DNA of 64,000 bases, from assembly GCA_033032175.1 (NCBI GenBank), contig CM065325.1, positions 14,660,930 to 14,724,929 of the forward strand. The letters are read 5' to 3'. This stretch comes from Saturnia japonica. Lineage: Eukaryota; Arthropoda; Insecta; Lepidoptera; Saturniidae. The notes under the pieces were generated by a model. That model ran no database searches. It was not told where the DNA came from and saw only the letters and a list, made by a program, of their open reading frames with translations. Positions 32,619-42,600 of the stretch are shown here, one piece after another (position 1 is the stretch's first letter; the number at the start of each line of letters is the position of its first letter). The position numbers and the translations under genes are program-made.

Positions 32619-34088
32619 TGGAGGGCATTTCAGTGAGGGTGGCTTGGTCGAGACGGTATAACGTCTTCGCGAGTCTGGGGAATACAGTGACAGTCTTGAG
32701 GAGATCGTACTGTTCGAAGTGGTCATTGTAATCAATTACCTCTTCTATGGTGTCCTCGCGTAAGAGTTGTTTGGTGAGATCCTGAGCGGGATGAGCACAG
32801 GAAGCGAAAGTGCGGGGCGCGGGAGCGTGGAGTGCAGGTATGTCCATAGCCTTGAGTGGTTGTGGTCTGGGGCGGAGGGGCCCCATGCGGCCAGTGTGGC
32901 GCGCACGAGCTTGGGTAACACTTGGGATGCGGGCGGGCCTACAGTCACTTAAGTTCGACGGGGTTCGGAAGGGAGAGTAATACCTGTGGGTTGAGCAGAG
33001 GTTGTTGTCGGAGGGCTGAGGCGGGGGGTGCCCTCTGAGGAGCAACCTGCTAATGGCTACGCGGGCGCGTAGTTCTCGGGGCTTTGGGGCATCTGCGTTA
33101 GTTTGCAGGGTGCTCCACCTCCCCGCACAATACGCAGCTCGAGGGGTCTTGAGATTAGCGAGTGCATTGCACTTCCTAGTGGGGTGGTCCTCTAAGCACT
33201 TTACGCACCCCGGACGAAGGTAGTAGTTGCGGGTGGAGTGCCCGTACAACTGGAAGTTGTGGCATTGTGTGGGCATGTGATTTTTTTAGGGTGGCTCCAC
33301 TGAGACGCCCGAGATACCACATACTGTGTCTACGTTTAAGATAGCTTTGCCCTCGAGGATCCTAGATAGGATTAACACGAGCATTGGAAAGGCTCGTTTT
33401 TCCTTGGAGTACATACGATGTACTTCTCTAATGGGGAAGGCTTGCTCTTTTAGAGAGGCGAATATCTCCTCGGGTGTGACTTCGACCGGGATATAGCGAA
33501 GTACCACGCGAAGGACTCGCTCCTCTTCGTGCGGATATGTGTAGTAAGCGAGATTCTTACTACGGAGGAGAGTGGTTATTTTACGATGAGTATCGGCCGA
33601 ACTCATCGTGATGGAGATTTCTGTCGTGATATTACGTTCCTTGGAATACCGAAGTTTGAGCGATATAAGCTCGTTTTCAAGCTGCGTCCAGATAGCTTTA
33701 TCTTTGACGATAATGGGTGGGGGTCTTTGTTGTTTAGTGACGCTCGGTGCGTCGGTAATAACAGAGGGTACGGGGGCGGTGGTACCATCGTCCGTCTTGT
33801 CGGTTTTATTCGCGCTCGTGTGCGCGATGGGGCTATCCGGCTGGCTCGGGACACTCGTTACCGGGACTGAACGGCAGTGAAGCCGTTGTCGTCAACGATG
33901 CGTTTGGTGGGAATAATGAAGGGTATTGAAATACCCATTTCCGAAGATGGGGCTGGACTAACGGGGGAGTCGATCTCAATCGGTAGGGACGAGAACGAGT
34001 TGGACAGCGTTACTACTGCGGGAGCAGCGGGTTTTGCCTGGCGGCCATAGGGGCTGGGGTGTAAGATCACTGTTGCGAGTGCGATCAA
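32605..34088 (-). pseudogene. LINE ORF1 (Gag-like, zinc-knuckle protein)
   Basis: The first ORF begins near 34088 and includes KRIVDDNGFTAVQSR. A middle ORF (33606-33286) carries the PRE/C2HC-associated fold typical of Jockey Gag (LRVVLRYIPVEVTPEEI). The last (33276-32605) has degenerate CCHC units (CHNFQLYGHSTRN and CVKCLEDHPTRKC); in the first the initial cysteine pair reads H-N-F, so it may be non-functional. It ends at 32605, about 13 bases inside ORF2. Frame changes near 33855, 33605 and 33280. Confidence 0.78.
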
Positions 34089-34145
34089 GACGAACGCGGC
34101 GCACGTTACGCGGGTGCGGGGCTAGAATGGTGTAGGTACTCAGTC

Positions 34146-35351
34146 TTTTTTTTGTTTTAGAACTGACTATACTGTTAGCCTTAGAGGGGCCCTATCCAAA
34201 AACAGAGCCGTTGCGGCTTTTACAGCTTCACCGGACTTGGTGGCGAGCGCTTAGGGCACTCAGCCGCGAAAGTTTGTGACGACCCGCACGAGGGTGCCAG
34301 AGTGGCGGAACCTCGGCTCGGGCGGTCGTCGCGAATGCGAAAAGGTCGCGATCTATCTAATTCCCTAATCCTAAGAGAATTCGAACTAACTGACATATAC
34401 TCATATGCACGTAAATAAGGGACCTTTTTTTTCTTTTTTCCTCGGAAGGAGGGGACTATGCGTATGTGTTTTTTTTTTTTTTTTTTTTTTGCATGTGTAT
34501 TCAGTGATCAGAAATGTTTCCTACACTAACTAGCGCTAACTAACTAGCGTAAAAAAAGAAAAAAAAAAGGTCCCTCACAGAACCTATGTACCTGTGTGGT
34601 GTGCACGTGTGTTTGTTCATACGTGTGTAATGTTGTATGTGGGTAACTAAGTGCTGCACGTATAGTGTCACTTGTATCGCGCGGGCGGATGCCTGACCCA
34701 AGGGTTTCATACCGAGGAACGGACCTAGGCTTGGGTCACCCGCTAAAGAGGGTGAACGTATGGAGTGTGTGCGGAGCGAATTTGACCGCCCGTCCTCTGC
34801 GGAGAGAACGGTGGTTACGCGGGCGTGGGCGCTGTCACGCTCTATTTGGAGAGACGAATCGGTATATTTTACTGTACATACGAGAATAAAATTTTGCGCG
34901 GCCGGTGTTAGCGGGTGGTCGCGTGTTTCAGAGTCGAGACGGTGTAACGTCTCGACGAGGCGGGGAAGGCGCATATGGTCTTGACGAGACCGTAATGCTC
35001 TAGGTGGTCATTGTAGTCCATGACCTCCTGATATGCCGTGTTCACGAAGGAGCAAGATCATGATGTCGTTGCTCGCAACGTAGAGCGCGTGCGGAATTAT
35101 TCATCGCCATACGGCTTGGATTAGGCGACGGGGCCCATGCGTTCGGAGCCGAACGCACGGGTTGTGATTGACCGCGATGCGCGGGAGGCCGGCGGCGGCC
35201 GGGATCTGGCGAGGCACTGGAAGCGCAGGAAATTCCCTGGCGCCAGCAGAGTTGGGCTCGGAGGGCTGAGGCGGGAGGCACCGCCCGAGGGCCTTCTTGC
35301 CTCTGGTACCGAGGCCGCGATATGCGTATGTGTATATAGCATATATTTCAT
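34146..35351 (-). mobile_element. Second Jockey-like LINE relic (copy 2), head-to-tail
   Basis: Minus-strand order: ORF1-like C-terminal sequence (RLPRLVETLHRLDSETRD near 34974, alongside DNA at 34920-35035 matching 32645-32760), a disrupted middle, then a 3' UTR (34280-34157) that matches copy 1's 3' UTR at 24938-25046 (GACTATACTGTTAGC, GCTTTTACAGCTTCACCGGACTTG), and a T-rich tail at 34146-34163. ORF2 is missing, so it is internally deleted. The right flank is a 35-bp duplication of 24891-24925. Confidence 0.7.
34419..34574. repeat. Inverted repeat with homopolymer arms
   Basis: Arm GGGACCTTTTTTTTCTTTTTT at 34419-34439 pairs with AAAAAAAGAAAAAAAAAAGGTCCC at 34551-34574 and brackets a T24-like run (34467-34490). 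It could form a hairpin; it lies inside LINE copy 2 and may be a later small insertion. Confidence 0.6.
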
Positions 35352-35386
35352 AACATATTTCAGCCGACAAAATAATAGCGTCGTGT
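35352..35386. repeat. 35-bp direct repeat, right flank of LINE array
   Basis: Partner of 24891-24925, about 30 of 35 bases shared. It marks the right edge of the LINE array. Confidence 0.6.
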
Positions 35387-37071
35387 AATTCGATTCCCGC
35401 GACATCTATTGACAACAAATCGAAATAGTGATTACTGTGCGATCTAACTCGCATAAAGAGCTTAAACTAATTTATCAAGCTCATCATCTGATTCATGGAC
35501 TTCATCGAAGTGTGATAAAAATTTGCTTCTACAAAGGTCTTTGTCAATTTTCAACTGAAATTTATATTTTTGCGTGGATGAAATCTTTCTCAACACATCC
35601 TTTGAAGATTAACTCAAGATAAGACTATCATAACATTTTAGTTTATCCCTTCCTTCGTAAAAGGAATTACTATAATGCGATTTTTTTCAAAGTCGTGTTG
35701 AATACCATAAAAGCGCTAGATTTAGCACTATGTGTTAAAAAGTGCTCAAGATTAAAAAAAGCGTTAGATCTGGCGCACGTTGGCACTTGCCAGCACAGAC
35801 GAATTGACATAGTTTGACAATATCTTATATTGGCCTTGACATCAGGAATTCAACATCAACATTCAAAATTGGTATTATTGCTTGACAGCATAATTTTGTC
35901 TTAGTACATGGTTCAAGAACCTGTTATTAGAAACCTAGTATATGTATCAAGAAACCAGTACATCTACATCACTGAATTACATTGCTGCCTTGCCATGAGA
36001 AATAAACTTGCCATACCAATTGACCATGGAGGACGAAGAGCGAAGACCTTTGACATTTTGACACTGGCAAATGCTTCTGCGGCGCCAAAACAAAAAGAAA
36101 GTTATCATGAATAACTTAGCAATATTATTTGCATCAACACAATAACTCATACGTTGCTTACAGCGCCTCGCCAGTTAACTCAAATGAGCAATAGCTCGAA
36201 GCAAAGCTCAAACAAAGTCGCAACGAGTGAGGTACTAAACACGCGCCACCCGCACCCTGTGCTCGCTATCTCTTAGCGCAAACAGCGCATTTTTATTCAG
36301 CTTTAACTCCGCCGGCTCACTGAGTGGAATTTGAGTAATTCCGGATTACTCGCATTTTCAAAACATTCGAATTAAACGATGCGAATGCGAGTGTTGAAGT
36401 GAATGCGTAAAACGATGCAAATCTTTCGCACTTGCGGATGTTAACATTCGTAACATCCCTTGTTTAGAATACTCTTGACCTGACCTTTTGTGAGAACGGT
36501 CAGCGGGTGCGGTTTATTTGTATTTTCTAAGTAATCTTGAAGTTCTTGAACATACTGTGCTGCTTCACGTGAAACGAAATTGCCAGTAAATTTTTTTAAG
36601 GATAAGATATACTTATCTATTACTAATATTTCTATACTAGATCATGACTGTAACTTAAAAGAATATGTAGAAAAATAAATGATACTTAAATATTCGTTTA
36701 TCTGCCGCATTATGAGAAATTCTCACATAATCATGTTTTGGGGAGATGCGCTATGGTGCACTATACGCCAACACATTTTGAATAAGTGAGCTAAAATTTC
36801 CGGCACAGTGAATTGAGTTGTCACAATTGCTAGATGTAGTGCAGTGTTACCCATGTCTACATTATACATACTCATCTCTAATGTGTATAGAATTAGATTG
36901 AGGTGGTCTAGTTTTATTGTAGTCTTTGGTTATATTCTATTCTATTCTGTATACTTTTATCATAGCTGAGTGTATTCGAGAGGAATAATACTGATAAATA
37001 TAAATGCAGAAAAGACAAAATTTGTTTTATATTTTTAACTTTACAATGTACAAAGTAAAATATACTATAAA
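35387..37071. other. Intergenic region upstream of HTATSF1
   Basis: No coding exon recognised. It holds the degraded end of a hAT-like MITE (36340-36460) and otherwise unique AT-rich DNA. The HTATSF1 promoter should lie in its last few hundred bases, but no TATA box is convincing. Confidence 0.4.
36340..36460. mobile_element. Truncated hAT-like MITE end
   Basis: It ends GATGCAAATCTTTCGCACTT then AACATTCGTAACATCCCT, closely matching the right end of the element at 46559-47058. The left end is missing. Confidence 0.5.
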
Positions 37072-38658
37072 ATGAATAAACAGGTGACATCAAGGTCAGG
37101 GTTTGTGATCAAACTCTCTGAAGAAACCGTTCAAAAATTGGCCGAAGAAGATCAGCAAGCTAAGGCAGATGGCTCTCGAAACGTCTCTCAGATAACGGAC
37201 TCTAAAAAAGATGTAACTTTTAAGGAAACATCTGAAGTAGAAACAATTAATAGCAATAATAAAAATGAAAAACCTAGCCTAAAAGAGAATTCGAGTGTTT
37301 CAGAAGCGGTGAAAACAGTAAGTTCAGAATCTATAGAAGATGGTAAGGAGTCTTCTGTAAATCATAGTATAAATGTACACTCCAAAGATAATGCAGATGA
37401 AAAGTCTACAGACGGTAATGTTGATTTTAATATATCGTGGGGAGAATATGCCCCATATATCACTTACGAAGGTAATGAGGCTATGTACACAGATCCTTCA
37501 ACAGGCCAGAAGTATACTTGGAATAAAACAAGTAACTTGTGGGATACAAAAACTGTTGAAGTTCCAGGTAGAGTATACAGTTATGAAGATGATACTCATA
37601 TTTATACTGAATCAGATGGATCAAAGTACTTCTGGGATGTTGATAAAAATGCCTGGATTCCTAAAGTAGATGATGAATTCTTAGCTTACTATCAAATGTC
37701 ATATGGATTCATTGATAATAAAACTGAAGACAAAAAGGAAGAAGTAGAGAAAAAAGATGATGCAAAGAACATAGACACTGCTGGTGTTAAACGAAAGAGT
37801 GAACCACAATGGTTTGAACAGTCTGATGAAAAGAATACAAAAGTCTATGTATCTAACTTACCACTTGACATAACTGAAGAGGAATTTGTTGATTTCATGC
37901 AAAAGTGTGGTCTCGTAGAACGAGATCCAAGTTCTCAGAAAATGAAAGTAAAATTGTATATGGATAAAGAGGTTAATTGTTTTAAAGGTGATGCCTTGTG
38001 TACTTACATAAAAATAGAATCTGTGGACTTGGCATTAAAGTTGCTGGATGGTAGCAATTATAAAGGTAATACTGTAAAAGTGGAGAGAGCACAGTTCCAA
38101 CAGAAAGGGGACTACAATCCAGCTTTGAAACCTAAGAAGAAGAAGAAGAAAGAATTAGATAAGATCAAGAAAATGCAACAGAAGCTGTTTGACTGGAGAC
38201 CAGAGAAGTTTATTGGGGAGCGAGCAAAACATGAGAAGGTTGTTATTGTAAAGAATTTGTTCAGTCCAAGCGATTTTGATAGTGAAGTTCAATTGATCTT
38301 GGACTATCAACAAGACTTAAGGGAGGAATGTACAAAGTGTGGTGAAGTACGTAAAGTAGTTATTTTTGATAGACATCCTGAAGGTGTAGCCCAGATCAAC
38401 ATGAAGGAACCGGAACAGGCTGATGCCGTTGTGCAGTTGATAAACGGAAGATGGTTTGGTAAAAGACAGATTACAGCCGAAATATGGGATGGAAGAACAA
38501 AATATAGAATTGCAGAAACTGATGCAGATATCAATAAAAGGATTGATAAGTGGGATAAGTTTTTAGAAGAGAAGGATGGCAAGAATGAAAATGTTGTTCA
38601 AGTAAACAAAGACCCAGTACTGAAGATAGAAACTGAAAGTAAAGCAGAAAAAATTTAG
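37072..38658 (+). CDS. HTATSF1: HIV Tat-specific factor 1 homolog (splicing factor, Drosophila barricade)
   Basis: Tat-SF1/Cus2 proteins act in the nucleus with the U2 snRNP protein SF3B1. This 528-residue protein is encoded in one uninterrupted exon. Residues 120-200 form two WW-like/OCRE-type aromatic repeats (YTDPSTGQKYTWNK and YTESDGSKYFWDVDKNAW). A canonical RRM spans about 256-341 (TKVYVSNLPLDITEEEF), a Lys-rich linker 354-370, and a U2AF-homology motif domain about 388-472 with the diagnostic GRWFGKR (459-465), the Trp pocket loop that binds ULMs in SF3B1. Length and domain order fit the family apart from a short acidic tail. No stop or frameshift. The ATG chosen is the first in the ORF; two AATAAA signals follow the stop. 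Confidence 0.92.
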   Translation: MNKQVTSRSGFVIKLSEETVQKLAEEDQQAKADGSRNVSQITDSKKDVTFKETSEVETINSNNKNEKPSLKENSSVSEAVKTVSSESIEDGKESSVNHSINVHSKDNADEKSTDGNVDFNISWGEYAPYITYEGNEAMYTDPSTGQKYTWNKTSNLWDTKTVEVPGRVYSYEDDTHIYTESDGSKYFWDVDKNAWIPKVDDEFLAYYQMSYGFIDNKTEDKKEEVEKKDDAKNIDTAGVKRKSEPQWFEQSDEKNTKVYVSNLPLDITEEEFVDFMQKCGLVERDPSSQKMKVKLYMDKEVNCFKGDALCTYIKIESVDLALKLLDGSNYKGNTVKVERAQFQQKGDYNPALKPKKKKKKELDKIKKMQQKLFDWRPEKFIGERAKHEKVVIVKNLFSPSDFDSEVQLILDYQQDLREECTKCGEVRKVVIFDRHPEGVAQINMKEPEQADAVVQLINGRWFGKRQITAEIWDGRTKYRIAETDADINKRIDKWDKFLEEKDGKNENVVQVNKDPVLKIETESKAEKI

Positions 38659-38662
38659 TGCT

Positions 38663-38701
38663 AATAAAACTAAAAAGTATTTGTATACATGTTTTAATAA
38701 A
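38663..38701 (+). terminator. HTATSF1 poly(A) signals
   Basis: AATAAA occurs at 38663-38668 and again at 38696-38701, 5 and 38 bases after the stop codon. Confidence 0.55.
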
Positions 38702-39613
38702 TCTTTTTATTTTAAATGTTTTATTTATTTATTGATGTGATGTAAGAAAACATATTTTTTTTGCAATCTGTGGTGTCTTGGTGAGACCATAGATTCAATA
38801 TACTGAAAGAGACAAACAGTGGAATTAAATATTAATATTCAAATTCATATACTAACCAAAAGTACCAAAACCGATGGTCACTAAAATAGTTTAGGAGATT
38901 GGCTGACTCATCTTATTTTAGTTTTGTTCTCAATTACTCAATCTGGCACAGTCTCACTTTGGTGGTCTCTTTCTAATATTTACTTAAATTATATCCCTGT
39001 TTGAGTTCTAGTCTTAGCTGAATATTATTACTACTACTATTAAGCTGCAGACTTAATCTTAGCATGTTTAACTGCACTGTGGTCAACTTGATAGAGCAAG
39101 TTTGCTAAAAAGTATTTGTGTAAGACGTTAGCATTAATGTTTTAGTTAACCTGTGTTGATCTGAAGACTTGTGACAGTACCTAAAGATAATGATAGCATG
39201 CCATAATTAGTCTTTCGCCTAAAACTATGCTTAAATTAGTGTTATCTATGAATTTGATAAAGTACTAAAATGTGACTTTTGCCGTTAGAAATTTAATTAA
39301 AAAAATAAACGTGACATAAATAACAAACCATCATGTTGTCGATGTTGTCTTTTTTGACATCTGATGATCTGACTTTATTCATAGTTGAATACACACAATT
39401 TTGTTTATTTGAACGTTTTTTAATTGTAAACGTCAATGAAAGTGCTTGCGGCTTAGTAGACGAATGAAACAACTTCGCAGCTGTGTGCTCTGTATCAATG
39501 AGAATTGTGTATGAACGGTTAAAATCTGTGTCGAACTTGGAGTGAGCTGTCAGGTGTACTCGGGGCTTCTCTTTCGGCTATCTCCATGAATAATAACAGG
39601 ATAATATGTTAAC
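38702..39613. other. Intergenic region HTATSF1 / WDR20
   Basis: About 0.9 kb of unique AT-rich DNA without a recognisable exon or repeat. The WDR20 5' UTR and promoter probably lie in the last 150 bases, where GC content rises. Confidence 0.4.
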
Positions 39614-42600
39614 ATGGCCGTGCAGTCGGACTCTGGAGGGAAGGATGAAGTGAAGACCCAGTTTGTGACGCGGGAAGGGACTTACCGTTTGATGACTTTG
39701 TCAGAGTACTCTCGACCTAATCGTGTGGGTTACACGAGTGGTTCCGGTTCGAGCCATGTGCGCGTGTCGCTGGTTTCACTCCCGCCGGGTCCGGGGGGCG
39801 AAACTCCAAGTTCAGACGGACAAGGCTCCGATGACAGAATATGCTTTAACCATGGCAAAGAACTGTATGTTTATGTATATAGAGGAGTCAAGAAGGTATG
39901 CTAATTATAAAACCTTATATCACTTGATAGGTATAAGTATCACATTTTAAAGATGATGAAATATGGACTTCAAGATTATTTTGATAAGGAAAATTAGATT
40001 ACTTTAAACATGTTTTTAGTAAATGTACATAACAATATTCTGGTATATAGGCCTTTTCTAAATATAAAAATAATTAAATATTAATTTTCTACTTGTTTCT
40101 GCTTTACAATAAAATAAACACATTTTTTAAGATTTACAGTCAACAATATTAAAAATATCTCAATTGTAAAAATTCTCATCTTACAAAGCATTACAAGTAA
40201 GCATAGGACTCAACCCACAATTTGGTTAAAAATGATTTATTGATACTAAGAGGGTCTTTAACGTAAGATCCTTTCATTCAGCAAAAAAGATCTGCTAAAA
40301 GACAAGGTAAGTTTACATTTAGTGGCATGGGAACTAACACACACATATCATGAGGATATTATTTTAATTTACTATAATGATCTAATCTGTTTGAATCTTT
40401 TGTTATAAATTACTTTTTAATGGAAGAGGTCTATTAAAAGGAAAGCTAAATTAATTCAAACTTTTTTGATTGTTATAAATATATTTTCTTCAAACAAGAT
40501 GATAATTTATCAAACATTTTTTTATCAATTATTTCACACAAATCAAACTGAAAAAATTAATCATTGAAAATAATTCATCATCAGATTCATATTTTTCCAT
40601 TTCTCATGCAAAGTGTTGAGAAAAAAAACACAGGTCCGCAACTTGAGTATAAACTAAGGATTTCAAATAATAGTGATGACTAACTAGTGATGTTCATCCT
40701 TTATAAAATTGTCTTTTAAATTTTATAAGTTACTTATTTGCATTTCATATTTTTATCATAGTAACTTAATGAATGTTCTCTATGTCTTAAATTTGCCCAA
40801 CAGTGAAAATGTGGAACCAACTCCGGACCGCGTGTTTCCTTATGACATTGAATCTTTAAAGTGTGATGTAAAGAGCTATTTATGCAGACTGTTTGACAGT
40901 GATGACTGTCAATAGATTACCATGCTCTCGGTGGTGGATTGTGCTGTGCTTACCATCAGGGAGAGCTACATAATTTTTTTTTGTTATTCCTATCAGATAT
41001 CAGATTGGGAAATAGGTGCTTGTAGTAGTATTAGTGGTGGAGAAGATCAAATTTCTCTCATCAATGTGAAATATGCTTGATGTCTCTAAGGGCCCACTCA
41101 TAAAATTCGTTCGCACTTATGGAAGCCGAGGGGGTGTCGTTTACTGTGACAAGATGTGACCTGTGTAGTTGGGGGTATAAGGAAATGTGACATTTGCAGC
41201 CCGTCAAACAATTTTACAAACATTTCTCTTGGATTTTTAATACAATGTTCAGAGGGATCACTCATTTGTGACGCAATATCAATAGCGGGGTGTGTCACAG
41301 AATATGTGACATAGGGTGGTTAAAATATTAAACTAAGTGGCCTAATGGGGTGTTGGGGGGAGTTAAGGGAGCTGCCCTCACTCCTACCCCCCGCCGAGAA
41401 GAGTAGTTTTTTTTTAAATTTAATAATAGATAAACAGGTCAGCATGGTGGAATTTTGACTTGTAACCATTGTTTAACTAGCTATTGATTAATAAATAGTG
41501 ACCAATCTGTTCTGGCTTTAATATAAATTTAACCTAACCTAACTCACCATTCTTTTCACTGGTGAACTGCGACAGCCTCTCGCAACCTATACTTCATCAG
41601 AATTAATTGCAATCAGTGTCCAGTAAGATAAGTCAAGGTCATACAGTATCCATACATAAGGCATCCTGATTTATAGTACCATTGGTCTTTTTACAAATTT
41701 TTGTTTCTATTTCCAGGCAGCAGATCTCACAAAACCAGTTGATAAGAAAATGTATAAAGGTACCAATCCCACATGCCATGATTTCAACACCGTCACGATG
41801 ACACCAGACAGTGTGTCTTTAGTTATAGGATTTTCTACGGGCCAAATTCAACTTATAGATCCAATTAAGAAGGAATTAAGTAAACTATACAATGAAGAGG
41901 TAAGTCATGAATGATAAGTCTTCTACTTCTGCATAGGTTTTCACAGGATGAGAGCTACACGAGATAGTGCCCATACGAAACTAAAAAGAAACAAACACTT
42001 ACATCTATATGATTTAACTTACGAAAGAATGAGATAGAATATACATGGTTAATGCAAGTACTCATTTTCATGACTATCGAATTGGCGTAGCGGTGTGACG
42101 ACCAGGTTTTTATGTATAGTACCAGTGGTCGATAGTTTGTTTACCGCTGATTTTATTTTTATATTAGCACATAATATTGACTATAGATCTGATAGTAGAT
42201 ATAGTACAATCTAAAAAACATCCATATACTGTTGTTTTTACCATTACATCTTTGTTTATGAACTGATATAGATGATTATTTTTTTAGTTTTACCTGTTGT
42301 ATTAACGTTTGTATAATACAATTGAAAAAAAAATCCTGATCGAATTTCTCACCGGTTCTTCTTCGATGACTGGGATATATTCCGAACCGGCAATAGTGTT
42401 TTGACGTTCATAAATGCCTTCTTAGGGCCTAAATTGAATAAAGATTTTTTTTATTTTGATTTGTGTTTTGTTGTGTTATGAAATTTTCTGATAAATGTAT
42501 AATATTATAAATTCTTATACTATTTCCATTTCTTTATTTTCTCGATGACAGTTCTAATCTGATAGTTGTAGTGTTGTGACCAAATAAGTAATGATATTGA

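Larger units (their letters stand above)
24926..34140 (-). mobile_element. Jockey-like LINE (copy 1), interrupted twice
   Basis: Reading leftward: 5' end near 34120-34140, ORF1 (34088-32605), ORF2 starting at 32618 with endonuclease then reverse transcriptase, 3' UTR (25046-24938), and a poly(A) tail seen as poly(T) at 24925-24936. Two later insertions lie inside: a solo LTR (30690-31546) and a Mag-like element (25482-29882); removing either with one TSD rejoins ORF2 in one frame. The ORF2 C-terminus after the YADD region is deleted (25195 runs into a microsatellite). Stops and frameshifts mark it as dead. Confidence 0.85.

Noticed and set aside
35042..35454. Overlapping GC-rich minus-strand ORFs as a host gene
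   Set aside because: They fall in the LINE copy 2 relic and share DNA with the ORF1 region of copy 1.
40709..40915. 68-codon ORF in WDR20 intron 1 as an alternative exon
   Set aside because: It has no family resemblance, the WDR20 frame joins directly from exon 1 to exon 2 without it, and nearby words match other repeats in the window.
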